In this document: in pieces, positions 7,660 through 15,759 of the stretch
How the letters are laid out: every line of letters begins with the position of its first letter
Position numbering within the stretch: the first letter of the stretch is position 1
Assembly: GCA_020345705.1 (NCBI GenBank)
Contig: CP070766.1
Location: 908,070 to 936,790 of the forward strand
Source: Candidatus Zixiibacteriota bacterium
GTDB lineage: Bacteria; Zixibacteria; MSB-5A5; GN15; PGXB01
Reading direction: 5' to 3'
DNA: 28,721 nucleotides
Position numbers and translations under genes: made by a program
The notes under the pieces: model-generated
Database searches by the model: none
What the model was told of the DNA's origin: nothing
Seen by the model: only the letters and a program-made list of their open reading frames with translations

Positions 7660-7688
7660 ATTATATAATTAAGCCGTGGCGGCGTCAA
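7660..7688 (-). promoter_or_regulatory. Near-consensus sigma70 promoter for the rhomboid operon
   Basis: On the minus strand TTGACG (7688-7683), a 17-nt spacer and a perfect TATAAT (7665-7660) are present. The predicted start is near 7653, giving a leader of about 30 nt. The -10 lies inside an AT-only near-palindrome (about 7655-7673). Confidence 0.72.
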
Positions 7689-7721
7689 AGTCAAGCCCCG
7701 GTTGCCCTGCGGCAGATAATT

Positions 7722-7898
7722 TCATATGCGCTCGGAGTCCGGCTGTTTCGCCGTCGCATCCTCGATCTTTTCACCCAACTGGGTTTTGCAGGCAGGGCCC
7801 ATTCACGTCTTAATCCCGATCTTTGGAAGGATGAATCTCACCAGCGCATACCAGGCGGCGAGAAATACAATCAGGAATGATATATCATAAATGTCCAT
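7722..7898 (-). CDS. Small membrane protein with in-frame UGA: candidate selenoprotein (or two tandem tiny ORFs)
   Basis: After the CoA-binding gene (8-nt gap) an ATG at 7898 opens a 31-codon frame: one hydrophobic helix (FLIVFLAAWYALVRFIL) followed by PKIGIKT and a UGA at 7805-7803. The same frame continues without interruption for 26 codons (MGPACKTQLGEK..., ending ...SERI) to a second UGA at 7724-7722. Read through, it would be 58 residues with selenocysteine at 32 and Cys at 37 (U-x4-C) just after the membrane helix, on the positively charged and therefore probably cytosolic side. A small hairpin follows the UGA at a suitable distance. The gene order trxA, CoA-binding, this ORF suggests redox chemistry. 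No strong ribosome binding site is seen for either half. The alternative is a 31-residue membrane peptide plus an unrelated or untranslated 26-codon frame. Confidence 0.42.
7773..7784 (-). promoter_or_regulatory. Possible bacterial SECIS hairpin downstream of the in-frame UGA
   Basis: On the minus strand ACCC-AGTT-GGGT forms a 4-bp stem with a tetraloop. The loop begins 23 nt after the UGA and has G at its second position. Both fit the published loose bacterial SECIS pattern (loop roughly 16-37 nt after UGA, G among the first two loop bases). The stem is at the minimum size, so the element is only suggestive. Confidence 0.3.
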
Positions 7899-7906
7899 AG
7901 AGGTAT

Positions 7907-8350
7907 CTATTGTCCGGAAAATAACCGTCGATGCTCCTTTAGCATGCATCTGTCCATTACCATCAACAAGCCGGCTTTCTCTCCCAGCCTGAAGGCTTCC
8001 GGCGACACGACCGCTTCCTGCATCCAGACGGCTCTGGCCCCTATTTCGACAGCCGCTTTGGTGATTTGCGGCGCCGCCGATGGCCTGCGGAATATGTCTA
8101 CAATATCGATCGGCTCAGGAATCGCTCTCAGATCGGGATAGGATTTCTCTCCAAGGGCCTCGGCGATGCCAGGATTCACCGGAATTACTCTGTATCCCTG
8201 GAGCTGCAGGTAATTCGCAATCCGGTTGCTGGGTCGGTCCGGGTCGGGGGAAAGCCCGACCACGGCTATGGTTTTGGAATTCTGGAGTATTCTATATATC
8301 TCGTCCGGCGATGGATTCTTCCAGCCGCCGGCACGCGGGTAAACGGGCAT
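7907..8350 (-). CDS. CoA-binding (YccU-like) Rossmann protein
   Basis: 147-residue single-domain protein of the CoA_binding family. A Rossmann start TIAVVGLSPDPDRPSNRIANYL is followed by GYRVIPVNPG, VDIVDIFRRP and a C-terminal VMDRCMLKEHRRL, which is the usual 'V-DRC---EH' ending of YccU-type proteins. The family binds CoA, and some members are modified or regulated by it; no enzymatic role is established for this subgroup. It starts 2 nt after the thioredoxin stop, so it is cotranscribed with trxA, and it is followed after 8 nt by the small UGA-containing ORF. Confidence 0.85.
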   Translation of the reverse strand: MPVYPRAGGWKNPSPDEIYRILQNSKTIAVVGLSPDPDRPSNRIANYLQLQGYRVIPVNPGIAEALGEKSYPDLRAIPEPIDIVDIFRRPSAAPQITKAAVEIGARAVWMQEAVVSPEAFRLGEKAGLLMVMDRCMLKEHRRLFSGQ

Positions 8351-8352
8351 TA

Positions 8353-8679
8353 TTATTCGAGTGTTTTTTTCACATGGTTAAGAAGCTGGGCTCGCGGAAG
8401 AGCGCCTACAACCTGGTCAACCAGCTGTCCCTTCTTGAAAAACAACAATGCTGGAATAGACATAATCTTAAACTGGCTGGCAACTTTGGTGTTCGCGTCG
8501 ACGTCCATTTTCGCCACTTTGAGCTTGCCGTCATATTCGGCTGCGATTTCTTCCAGAATGGGGGCAATCATTTTGCACGGGCCGCACCACTGGGCCCAGA
8601 AGTCAACTATAACGGGTATGTCGGATTGCAGTACTTCTGTGTCAAAGCTTCCGTCGCTTATAGCAATTGGCTTACTCAT
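8353..8679 (-). CDS. trxA: Thioredoxin
   Basis: 108-residue thioredoxin of standard length. It has the active site WCGPC (Cys32, Cys35), the preceding VDFWAQ strand, the cis-Pro segment MSIPALLFF, and a final GALPRAQL helix that also matches the family. It reduces cytosolic disulfides and would be the natural electron donor to CcdA encoded downstream. An AAGGAAA-type ribosome binding site precedes the ATG at 8679. It is the first gene of a three-member group (trxA, CoA-binding, small ORF). The 59-bp gap to the DUF885 gene shows no convincing terminator or promoter, so read-through from the activase-DUF885 operon is possible. Confidence 0.97.
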   Translation of the reverse strand: MSKPIAISDGSFDTEVLQSDIPVIVDFWAQWCGPCKMIAPILEEIAAEYDGKLKVAKMDVDANTKVASQFKIMSIPALLFFKKGQLVDQVVGALPRAQLLNHVKKTLE

Positions 8680-8738
8680 TTGTTTCCTTTCCTGCCGTTG
8701 GGCATCTTAATTCTTGATTCTTTCTAACAAGCTGTCAC

Positions 8739-10394
8739 TTAATTTGTTCCCACCAGTTGCTCGTGTACCAATCTGATGGGAATCGTGCCGTAAGATAACA
8801 GCCTGTCATGAAAATCCTTCAAAGAAACATGTGGGTATTTTTTCCTGAAGTCATTATATAACCGCTCAATTTCTATCCTGCCGATCAGGTAGCTCATCGG
8901 TTGCGTCGGCGTTTGAGTGTACCTTCTTACCTCCGCCTCAGCGCTGACCTCCTCCAGCCTTGCCGTCCCGACCAGCATCTCAACGGCCTCGTCAAAGCGG
9001 AACTTGCCGGTATGAAGGCGGACGTCAATAACCACCCGGCAGGCACGCCACAGCTGGTCTTTCAACTGTATTATAATACTCCTGACGTCGGGGTAAAATC
9101 CTTTTTCTTTCATCAATTCTTCACAATATAATGCCCAGCCCTCGGCAAACACCGAGGTCGAGACAATGCGTCGGATCTTTGACCGAATCCCGTTGGCGCG
9201 GCACAGCTGAATATGATGCCCGGGGTATCCCTCGTGGAGAGCCTTCACCGCAACAGCCGCCTTGCAGTGGCCGGAGAGCTGCTGTTGTATTTTGCCGTCG
9301 GGGGCATTCATATCTATCGGAGTCACCCAGAAGAATCCCCGCTGATCGGTTTCAAATGGTGCCGGCATCAGGTACGCCGCATATGGATAGATCGAGCGGT
9401 GCATCGGTGGCGTCTCAATGATTTCCAACGACTCCCTGTCAGGAAAAGAGACCAGATCGTGATCCAGGACGAATTCTCTCGTGCGCGACATCTCACCCCT
9501 GTAATAATCGAGCAGATATTCAGGTGCGGGGGTGTCGGATTTTATATCCTCTACTATCTCGATCCAATCCCTGCGAGGGTCGATCTCAGCGGCCATCGTC
9601 TTGATCTGGTCTATCGCCTCGCCTATATACCTGAGTCCGATTGCCTCTATTTCGTCTCGCGAATAGTCGAGCATGTGATATTCCTTGAGGAGGAAATCAA
9701 AGTACTCCTCCCCCGCAGCGAAATTGCATTCGGGCTTTCGGGATAATTCCGTTTGAAGATACACCAGGTAGTCCTTGAAGGCTTTTGAAGCGAGAGTTGC
9801 CGCCGCCAGAAGGTCGTTTTTCAAACTCTCGATCTCACCGGATACGTTAAGAATGACGTCCGAAAAGAAATGCTGAGCCGATGACGTCATATGCTCTGCG
9901 ATATCCAGCCACACTCCGGGGATGGCCTCTGCCTGCCGGAGATTGTCCTTGGCTTCAATGAAAAATCGCGGTATCTCTTTCATCCGTGAGATCAGTGATA
10001 AAAGCCTCTGCTCCCGAGGAGCGAATTCGCGGAGAAGCAGCATAAGGCACGAGAACACGGCCGTATCGGGATAGACCGACGGGTCGTTTCGAAACCGGTC
10101 GAATATTCGGCCGGAGGTGATGTCATATTTCAATTTTGCCGAGAGTACCTCAAGGTCAAGGAAGGCGTCGGCCGAAAGCATCCCCTCTTTTCTCAAATCG
10201 CCCAGCTTCTCGAGAAGACTCGCCTCCTTTATCAGAAATTCCCGCCGCGTATTAAGATCAACATGATCGAGCCGGTCATCATATTTGTGGATTCCCAGAA
10301 ACGTGGCCTCGTGGGGAAACGCCCGGTAATATTCCTCCAGAAATTCGTCAATCAACTTCTGGAAGCTGGCGTCGTCCGGTTCACTCGGGTTCAT
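8739..10394 (-). CDS. DUF885 family protein (zinc-peptidase-like)
   Basis: About 551 residues, the normal size for DUF885 proteins. They are mostly helical and resemble gluzincin metallopeptidases such as M32/M3. The family signature HEGYPGHH is present (His387, Glu388, His393, His394), preceded by a 'G--Q--L-GHCKAAVAVKAL' helix and followed further on by AEGWALYCEELM, where Glu probably completes the metal site. The catalytic substrate of this family is poorly known. The long frame can be extended to 10472, but that would overlap the upstream gene by 74 bp; the ATG at 10394, only 4 nt after the upstream TGA, is the better start. No signal peptide is visible from this start, so it is probably cytosolic. 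Confidence 0.85.
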   Translation of the reverse strand: MNPSEPDDASFQKLIDEFLEEYYRAFPHEATFLGIHKYDDRLDHVDLNTRREFLIKEASLLEKLGDLRKEGMLSADAFLDLEVLSAKLKYDITSGRIFDRFRNDPSVYPDTAVFSCLMLLLREFAPREQRLLSLISRMKEIPRFFIEAKDNLRQAEAIPGVWLDIAEHMTSSAQHFFSDVILNVSGEIESLKNDLLAAATLASKAFKDYLVYLQTELSRKPECNFAAGEEYFDFLLKEYHMLDYSRDEIEAIGLRYIGEAIDQIKTMAAEIDPRRDWIEIVEDIKSDTPAPEYLLDYYRGEMSRTREFVLDHDLVSFPDRESLEIIETPPMHRSIYPYAAYLMPAPFETDQRGFFWVTPIDMNAPDGKIQQQLSGHCKAAVAVKALHEGYPGHHIQLCRANGIRSKIRRIVSTSVFAEGWALYCEELMKEKGFYPDVRSIIIQLKDQLWRACRVVIDVRLHTGKFRFDEAVEMLVGTARLEEVSAEAEVRRYTQTPTQPMSYLIGRIEIERLYNDFRKKYPHVSLKDFHDRLLSYGTIPIRLVHEQLVGTN

Positions 10395-10398
10395 CTTC

Positions 10399-13300
10399 TC
10401 AGATATGCTCCGGCTTAAGTGAATGCATATTTTTGGCCTGATCGACAAAGGCCTCAAGCCGGGTCTCCTCACCGGTGTCCTTTAGACCCTCGTAGCTGAT
10501 ATTCAGCCAGGGAACGTCGCCGATGTCATGCGAGACTTTTCTGGAAAGAGACGTTACGATCGTCCCCGGCATGCAGTTAAAGGGCATACAATTGATGATA
10601 CCGGAAGCACCGTCGTGGGCGAATTCGACGGCTTTGCCGATCGTAAGAACAGCCTCGCCCCTGACATCGACCGACAGGTAGGGCGAAGCCAGCCTGATTG
10701 TATTTGACACGGGTGGTTCCGGGTCTATCGGGTAATGCTTCCGAAAGCTCCGTATGATCCTGAGCTCGTCACGATGCTGACAAAACTCCTGCAAGACGCC
10801 TTTTATAACATCCTTCCAGCGCTTTTCGTAGATGGAGTCAAGTTTGTATGTATAAGAAGTGTAGTTTATCCATTCGGCGAAGGTTGCCAGCTTTACTTCA
10901 AGGCCCAGCCGTTCGATCTTTGTTATCAGATGATTGTTGGAAAACCGGTTATTTCTGAGATAGATTTCGCCCACGAGCCCGATAAACGGCCGGCGCGAGG
11001 TCTCGCGGGCAATAGCGCTGAATTCGGCCGCGGCGCGCTCGGCCAATCCGGTAAAGCCACCCTCCTCAAGAATACACTCCTCGGCCTTCCTCAGATATTT
11101 GTAGTACACTCTCTCCGCCTGCCCGATCTCAAGCTCGTAAGGTCTGGTCTGCAGGAGCGCCTTTATCAGGCAGTCAACAAAAACGACTCCTTTCCAGCCC
11201 AGCCGCCGAAAGGTGTTTCCCTCCAGGCCGAAATCGGTGTAGGATGTTTTGGAGTTCGGCGAATAAATGGGCACATTCTTGTACCCCAGTTCATCGAGGA
11301 CAATTCGGTGATACTGGCTGTATTGGCCGAAGCGGCACGGCCCGTCGGCACCCGGCATGAAAAAAACAGTCCGGTCATGGTCAGCATCACCGGAGCGCAG
11401 CTTCTTTATCATGTCTCCGGTGGTAATCGTACAGGGGAAGCATTCTTTCCCTGAGGTGAATTTCTTGCCCAGCGTCAGGCTCTCCTCGTCCGGCTCATCA
11501 AGCACCTGAGCTTTGATCCCGCACTTCTCAAAGGCGGCACGAACGGGATAGGCGTGATCACACATGTTAGGAATATAGACGACCCTTTCTGCGGGAGAAG
11601 AGCCCTTGTTGCTGGGCGAGTATTCGGTAATCGGCGGCGTGTAGGTGTAAAACCGGAGTGAGTCAAGAAAGGCTTCCACCCTTGTGATCAAGCCGGCGTC
11701 GGCGGAGTGCTCATCCAGCTCAAGCTGAAGATAAGGTTTTCCACTCATGGTCCGTCTGAAAAAATGAATAATGAACGAATCCGGACCACAGCCAAACGAC
11801 GTCAGATAAATGGGATAAAGGTTAGGATGCTTGCGTATAAAGCTCGCCGCCGAAAGTATCTTGCGCCCGTAAAGCCAGTACATGGTCGAGAGATCCTCGG
11901 TGTCGAGGTCCAGCGGCAGGAAATCAATCGGGATTGCTTTTAGTCCCATTTTCTTCAGTCGAGACGGTATTTCCAGCGAGAGTCTGCGGTCGAAACCGGT
12001 GTATGGTCGGCTGACAAGGACCATGCATTTCTCATCCCGGCCGATCGAATCAAGAATCTGCCGGCCGGTATCGAGAAGCTGTTTCCGAAAAAGATCATAG
12101 GCCCGCATGCCGTTTCTGATAGCCTTCTTGAGCTCTCTTTCGGATAAACCCATCACTTTAAGTAACGGCTTTAATTGATTGAGCATTTTAGAGATATCGC
12201 GCAGGATTCTGATGGGTGAGCCGATGAATTTGACCCCGCGCCGGGAAAAATCAAATTTGGTCCGAACCGTGTTGGAGATTGTCTGGACGTAGGGACAGAT
12301 ATAAGTGCCGTCATCGCGGGATTCATCATCGGTGAATTTTATGATGCCCGGCAGGAAAATATAGTCGACCTGTTTTTTGATCAGATTCTCGACGTGCCCG
12401 AAGGCCATCTTGACCGGGAAGCAAGTTTCCGCGGCAAACATCTCCAGGGAGTTTTCCACGATTTCATGATTGGACAGATCCGAATTGATCACCTCGTAGC
12501 CGAGCGTCTCAAAGAATGCTTTCCAATAGGGATAATACTCATAAAAATGCAGGACCCTGGGAATTCCGATCCTTCCGCGCGGAACGTCTCTGGCGGGACT
12601 GACATCAATATAGCGCCGCAACAGCAGTCTTTGACGAAGATTGAGGTAGTCAGGAACGCGGGTTTTGTCCTCTTTTCGTTTGACGTCGTATTTCTCGCAA
12701 CGGCTCCCATAGTAAAGAGGCGCCTCGCCTTCGATTTCGACCTTGTGTATCTCGCACATGTTGGAGCAGTCTTCACAGGTGAACGCACTCAACTCGTACT
12801 TCTTTCTGGAGAGGTCGAATCCCTTGAAGCCCGTGCCCTTTCCGTCGTCGACCTCCATTGCCAGAATAGCCGCGCCGATGGCTCCGGTGACGTCATGATG
12901 CGGCGGGACCGTGACTTTCTTACCGGTCAGTTTTTCAAATGCCGCCACAACGCCCTTGTTCCACGCGACTCCTCCCTGGAAAAAGATATTGTCGCCGACT
13001 CTTCGGTCGCCGACGACTTTGGTCAGGTAGTTGGAAGCAATGGAATAGGCCAGCCCGGCGATGAGGTCATCGGTATCGGCGCCGGCGCGCTGGTGGCTGA
13101 TCAGGTCGGATTCCATGAAGACGGTGCACCTTTCGCCGCACCCGACCGGGCATCTGGCTTTCAACGCCCGGTCGCCAAACTCCCGCTCGATGTTTATCTC
13201 AAGCTTTTCGGCCTGTTCCTGGAGAAACGACCCGGTTCCGGCGGCGCAGGCCTTATTCATTTCGAAATCGATGACGGTTTTGTCGTCAAGGGAGATGTAC

Positions 13301-14583
13301 TTCGAATCCTGCCCGCCGATCTCAAAAATCGTGTCCACCGTGGGGTCGATATTGATGGCCGCCGTCGCTTGGGCAGTAATCTCATTTTTTATGATATCGG
13401 CTCCCACAAAGTCGCCGGTCAAATACCGTCCCGAACCGGTCGTGGCGACGCCCCTTACCCGAACCCTGTCGCCGACTTCGGCGCCGATCTCGGCCAATCC
13501 CCGGCGGACCGCCTCAATCGGGCGGCCTTCCGTCATGAGGTAGCGGCGGGCGACGACGTTCTTTTCCCTGTCAATCAGGACCAGGTTGGTTGACAGTGAG
13601 CCGACGTCAATCCCGAGATAGACCTCAAGATTTTCGACTCTCCCCGCGTATCGCTTCGAGGTCAGCTTATAATACTTCGAGTTCGGATAATCATAGGATA
13701 GCCGGTCGCGGCCGCTTGCGGGCACCTCTCGGTATTTCAAATAAGCTTCGATTTTGCCGGGATCTATCTGCACCGGTTCAATGTCATGTTTGGTGCCGGC
13801 CAGCATGGCCGAGCCGATAGCACCCATGACGTTAAAACGTTCAGGTATTACAAGCTGGTCGTTTTCCAGTTCCAGGATATCGACAAAAGCTCTCACAACT
13901 CCCGGATTGGCCGCAACTCCGCCCTCGAACGCAATCGGCGGGTCGAATTTCTTTCCCCGTGCTATGGCGCCCTTGAAGTTGCGTGCCACCGCATAGCACA
14001 GTCCGGCAACAATATCGTAATCGGGTGTGGCTATCTGCTGCAGATGAATCATATCTGATTTGGCGAAGACCGAGCATCGGCCGGCGATCCGCGGCGGATT
14101 TTTCGATTTCAGCGCCAGACGGCCGAATTCCTCCTCGATAGAGATTTTGAGGCGGCCGGCCTGCTGGTCAAGGAATGAGCCGGTTCCGGCCGCGCAAAGA
14201 TTGTTCATGCTGAAATCAAGGACAGCCTTTTTGTCGGGATCAATCTGGATAAACTTGGAATCCTCCCCCCCCATTTCTATTATTGTTCGAATCTGCGGCA
14301 GCAATTTGAAATTGGCCGTGCTGATCGCATTGATCTCGCCGAGGGGCTCCCCGCCCAGAATTTTCACGCCCGTCCGGCTGCCGATTCCGGTGAATGCGAG
14401 CTTGACCGGCTGTTTAATGAATGGAGCGAAATCCGTCTGAAGCAGCTGCATCAGCGTTTGGTACGGCCGGCCGTGAAAACGGCAATAAGCCGTCTTGACA
14501 ATCCTGCCGTCGGCATCAAGCACAGCTATTTTGACCGAAAGCGACCCGATATCGATTCCGATTGAGAGATTTTCAAAGTCCAT
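10399..14583 (-). CDS. Fused acyl-CoA dehydratase activase-related protein (two ASKHA domains, DUF2229, HgdB-like)
   Basis: 1394 residues from the ATG at 14583. Two BadF/BcrA-type ASKHA ATPase modules lie in tandem: the first (about 8-265) has GIDIGSLS, EMGGEDSKF and CAAGTGS with Cys130; the second (about 320-580) has GIDVGSLS, EIGGQDSKY and CAAGTGS with Cys446. In 2-hydroxyacyl-CoA dehydratase activators (HgdC, FldI) the corresponding Cys helps bind a bridging Fe4S4 cluster, and ATP drives one-electron transfer. Next come a Cys-rich linker (CEDCSNMC, about 603-630), DUF2229 (about 670-900) and a C-terminal HgdB-like part with CMPFNCMPG near the end. Fusions like this occur in anaerobes and their substrate is unknown. 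The first in-frame start (14652) lies in the promoter region; 14583 is preceded by GGA about 10 nt upstream. Confidence 0.88.
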   Translation of the reverse strand: MDFENLSIGIDIGSLSVKIAVLDADGRIVKTAYCRFHGRPYQTLMQLLQTDFAPFIKQPVKLAFTGIGSRTGVKILGGEPLGEINAISTANFKLLPQIRTIIEMGGEDSKFIQIDPDKKAVLDFSMNNLCAAGTGSFLDQQAGRLKISIEEEFGRLALKSKNPPRIAGRCSVFAKSDMIHLQQIATPDYDIVAGLCYAVARNFKGAIARGKKFDPPIAFEGGVAANPGVVRAFVDILELENDQLVIPERFNVMGAIGSAMLAGTKHDIEPVQIDPGKIEAYLKYREVPASGRDRLSYDYPNSKYYKLTSKRYAGRVENLEVYLGIDVGSLSTNLVLIDREKNVVARRYLMTEGRPIEAVRRGLAEIGAEVGDRVRVRGVATTGSGRYLTGDFVGADIIKNEITAQATAAINIDPTVDTIFEIGGQDSKYISLDDKTVIDFEMNKACAAGTGSFLQEQAEKLEINIEREFGDRALKARCPVGCGERCTVFMESDLISHQRAGADTDDLIAGLAYSIASNYLTKVVGDRRVGDNIFFQGGVAWNKGVVAAFEKLTGKKVTVPPHHDVTGAIGAAILAMEVDDGKGTGFKGFDLSRKKYELSAFTCEDCSNMCEIHKVEIEGEAPLYYGSRCEKYDVKRKEDKTRVPDYLNLRQRLLLRRYIDVSPARDVPRGRIGIPRVLHFYEYYPYWKAFFETLGYEVINSDLSNHEIVENSLEMFAAETCFPVKMAFGHVENLIKKQVDYIFLPGIIKFTDDESRDDGTYICPYVQTISNTVRTKFDFSRRGVKFIGSPIRILRDISKMLNQLKPLLKVMGLSERELKKAIRNGMRAYDLFRKQLLDTGRQILDSIGRDEKCMVLVSRPYTGFDRRLSLEIPSRLKKMGLKAIPIDFLPLDLDTEDLSTMYWLYGRKILSAASFIRKHPNLYPIYLTSFGCGPDSFIIHFFRRTMSGKPYLQLELDEHSADAGLITRVEAFLDSLRFYTYTPPITEYSPSNKGSSPAERVVYIPNMCDHAYPVRAAFEKCGIKAQVLDEPDEESLTLGKKFTSGKECFPCTITTGDMIKKLRSGDADHDRTVFFMPGADGPCRFGQYSQYHRIVLDELGYKNVPIYSPNSKTSYTDFGLEGNTFRRLGWKGVVFVDCLIKALLQTRPYELEIGQAERVYYKYLRKAEECILEEGGFTGLAERAAAEFSAIARETSRRPFIGLVGEIYLRNNRFSNNHLITKIERLGLEVKLATFAEWINYTSYTYKLDSIYEKRWKDVIKGVLQEFCQHRDELRIIRSFRKHYPIDPEPPVSNTIRLASPYLSVDVRGEAVLTIGKAVEFAHDGASGIINCMPFNCMPGTIVTSLSRKVSHDIGDVPWLNISYEGLKDTGEETRLEAFVDQAKNMHSLKPEHI

Positions 14584-14617
14584 TTCAAAATATTCCACTG
14601 TTATCAGGTTGCTGAAA

Positions 14618-14646
14618 TTGATAAGAATTTTTACAGTCAATTGCAA
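14618..14646 (-). promoter_or_regulatory. Putative promoter for the activase-DUF885 operon
   Basis: On the minus strand TTGCAA (14646-14641), a 17-nt spacer and TATCAA (14623-14618) lie about 35-60 nt before the ATG at 14583. Match quality is moderate. Confidence 0.4.
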
Positions 14647-14669
14647 CGACAAATTAAAGGAAATTTATT

Positions 14670-14697
14670 TTGATTGAATTAACGTATGTTTTATATT
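14670..14697 (+). promoter_or_regulatory. Putative promoter for the dtd-to-rlmH operon
   Basis: TTGATT (14670-14675), a 16-nt AT-rich spacer and TATATT (14692-14697) precede the dtd ATG at 14714. The predicted transcript start would leave only about a 10-nt leader with no Shine-Dalgarno, so dtd may be read from a very short leader. Confidence 0.5.
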
Positions 14698-14713
14698 CAC
14701 GGCCTGTAATACT

Positions 14714-15160
14714 ATGCGTTTGTTGATACAAAGAGTAAACGCGGCCTCGGTCACGGTTGACGGCGAGACGGTCGGTCGGATAGGCCGCGGATTTCTTGTT
14801 CTGGCCGGGTTCAAGAAAGGAGACGAAGAGGCCGCGATAGCCAGACTGGCGCAGAAGTGCCTTAATTTGAGAGTATTCGAAGACGACGAAGGCAAAATGA
14901 ACCGCTCGCTTATTGACTTGGGCGGTGAGCTTCTGGTGGTCTCTCAATTCACTCTTTACGCCGATTGCCGCAAGGGCCGGCGGCCCGGTTTTGATCGAAC
15001 CATGCCGCCCGATGAAGCCGAGCGGTTTTACAATTTACTTCTAAATGAACTGAGAAAGTCAGGTTTGGATGTCCGGGAAGGCATATTCGGCGCACGAATG
15101 ACAATCGACCTGACAAACGACGGTCCTGTCACGATTTTACTGGATGACGAAGAAATATAG
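14714..15160 (+). CDS. dtd: D-aminoacyl-tRNA deacylase
   Basis: 148 residues, the typical size of DTD. The enzyme hydrolyses D-aminoacyl (and glycyl mischarged) tRNAs in the cytosol and so protects translation from wrong-handed amino acids. Both family signatures are visible: SQFTLYADCRKGRRPGF in the middle and NDGPVTILLD near the C-terminus (the Gly-Pro of the chirality-checking loop). The start MRLLIQRV is the standard family N-terminus. The gene opens an eight-gene plus-strand operon and overlaps maf by 17 bp. It lacks an obvious ribosome binding site. Confidence 0.96.
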   Translation: MRLLIQRVNAASVTVDGETVGRIGRGFLVLAGFKKGDEEAAIARLAQKCLNLRVFEDDEGKMNRSLIDLGGELLVVSQFTLYADCRKGRRPGFDRTMPPDEAERFYNLLLNELRKSGLDVREGIFGARMTIDLTNDGPVTILLDDEEI

Positions 15161-15746
15161 AAACCTCGCGAGACTGCTGGAGAAATACAGGCTTGTCCTG
15201 GCCTCCGGTTCGCCCCGGCGCGTTCACCTGCTGAAAGAAGCCGGCATCGATTTTCGGCAGATTATTCCGGATATATGGGAAGATGACAGCCGACATGAGG
15301 ACCCTTATGAGCTGGCGACTTTTCTGGCCGTCGAGAAATCCCGGGCGGTGAGAGAGAAGCTGGCCGAGGATGAAGTCGCGCTTGGATGCGATACGATTGT
15401 CGTCCTGGGTAAAAGGATACTGGGCAAACCGGTATCGGAAAAAGAAGCTTTCGAAATGCTCTCCGAATTGTCGGGTCGGATGCATACCGTCTGCTCGGCC
15501 GTGGCGCTGCTCTCAAGGACCGGTGAAGCGGTCAGCGGTTATGAACTGAGCGACGTTTATTTCAGGAACGTCAGTGCATCAGATATCCGGCAGTACATAA
15601 AGACCGGTGAACCACTGGATAAGGCGGGATCTTACGGTATACAGGAACGCGGAGTTTTTTTGGTTGACAGGGTAGTGGGAAATATTGATAATGTCATCGG
15701 TCTGCCGAGGACACTGCTGAACTCATTGGCCGGCAGAATGGCTTAG
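15144..15746 (+). CDS. maf: Maf-family nucleoside triphosphate pyrophosphatase
   Basis: 200 residues, the usual Maf size. Maf proteins hydrolyse dTTP/UTP or modified nucleotides to monophosphates and have been linked to septum regulation. Visible motifs are LASGSPRR (residues 19-26), GCDTIVVLG with the catalytic acidic residue, KPVSEKEAFEML, and KAGSYGIQERG. The last is the usual 'DKAG-Y-IQ' motif. The ATG at 15144 lies inside dtd (17-bp overlap), indicating coupled expression. Confidence 0.94.
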   Translation: MTKKYRNLARLLEKYRLVLASGSPRRVHLLKEAGIDFRQIIPDIWEDDSRHEDPYELATFLAVEKSRAVREKLAEDEVALGCDTIVVLGKRILGKPVSEKEAFEMLSELSGRMHTVCSAVALLSRTGEAVSGYELSDVYFRNVSASDIRQYIKTGEPLDKAGSYGIQERGVFLVDRVVGNIDNVIGLPRTLLNSLAGRMA

Positions 15747-15759
15747 AGAAAGGGCTCGT

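Noticed and set aside
8066..8727. Two long overlapping plus-strand frames across the CoA-binding and trxA genes
   Set aside because: The minus-strand genes carry intact WCGPC and Rossmann motifs; the plus frames have no domain and overlap each other.
12394..13593. 399-codon plus-strand open frame opposite the activase gene
   Set aside because: It is antisense to the two well-conserved ASKHA domains, has no recognisable motif, and is explained by codon bias mirroring in a GC-rich gene.
14584..14652. Upstream extension of the activase to a start at 14652
   Set aside because: The added 23 residues precede the conserved ASKHA start, lack a ribosome binding site and overlap the putative promoter at 14618-14646.
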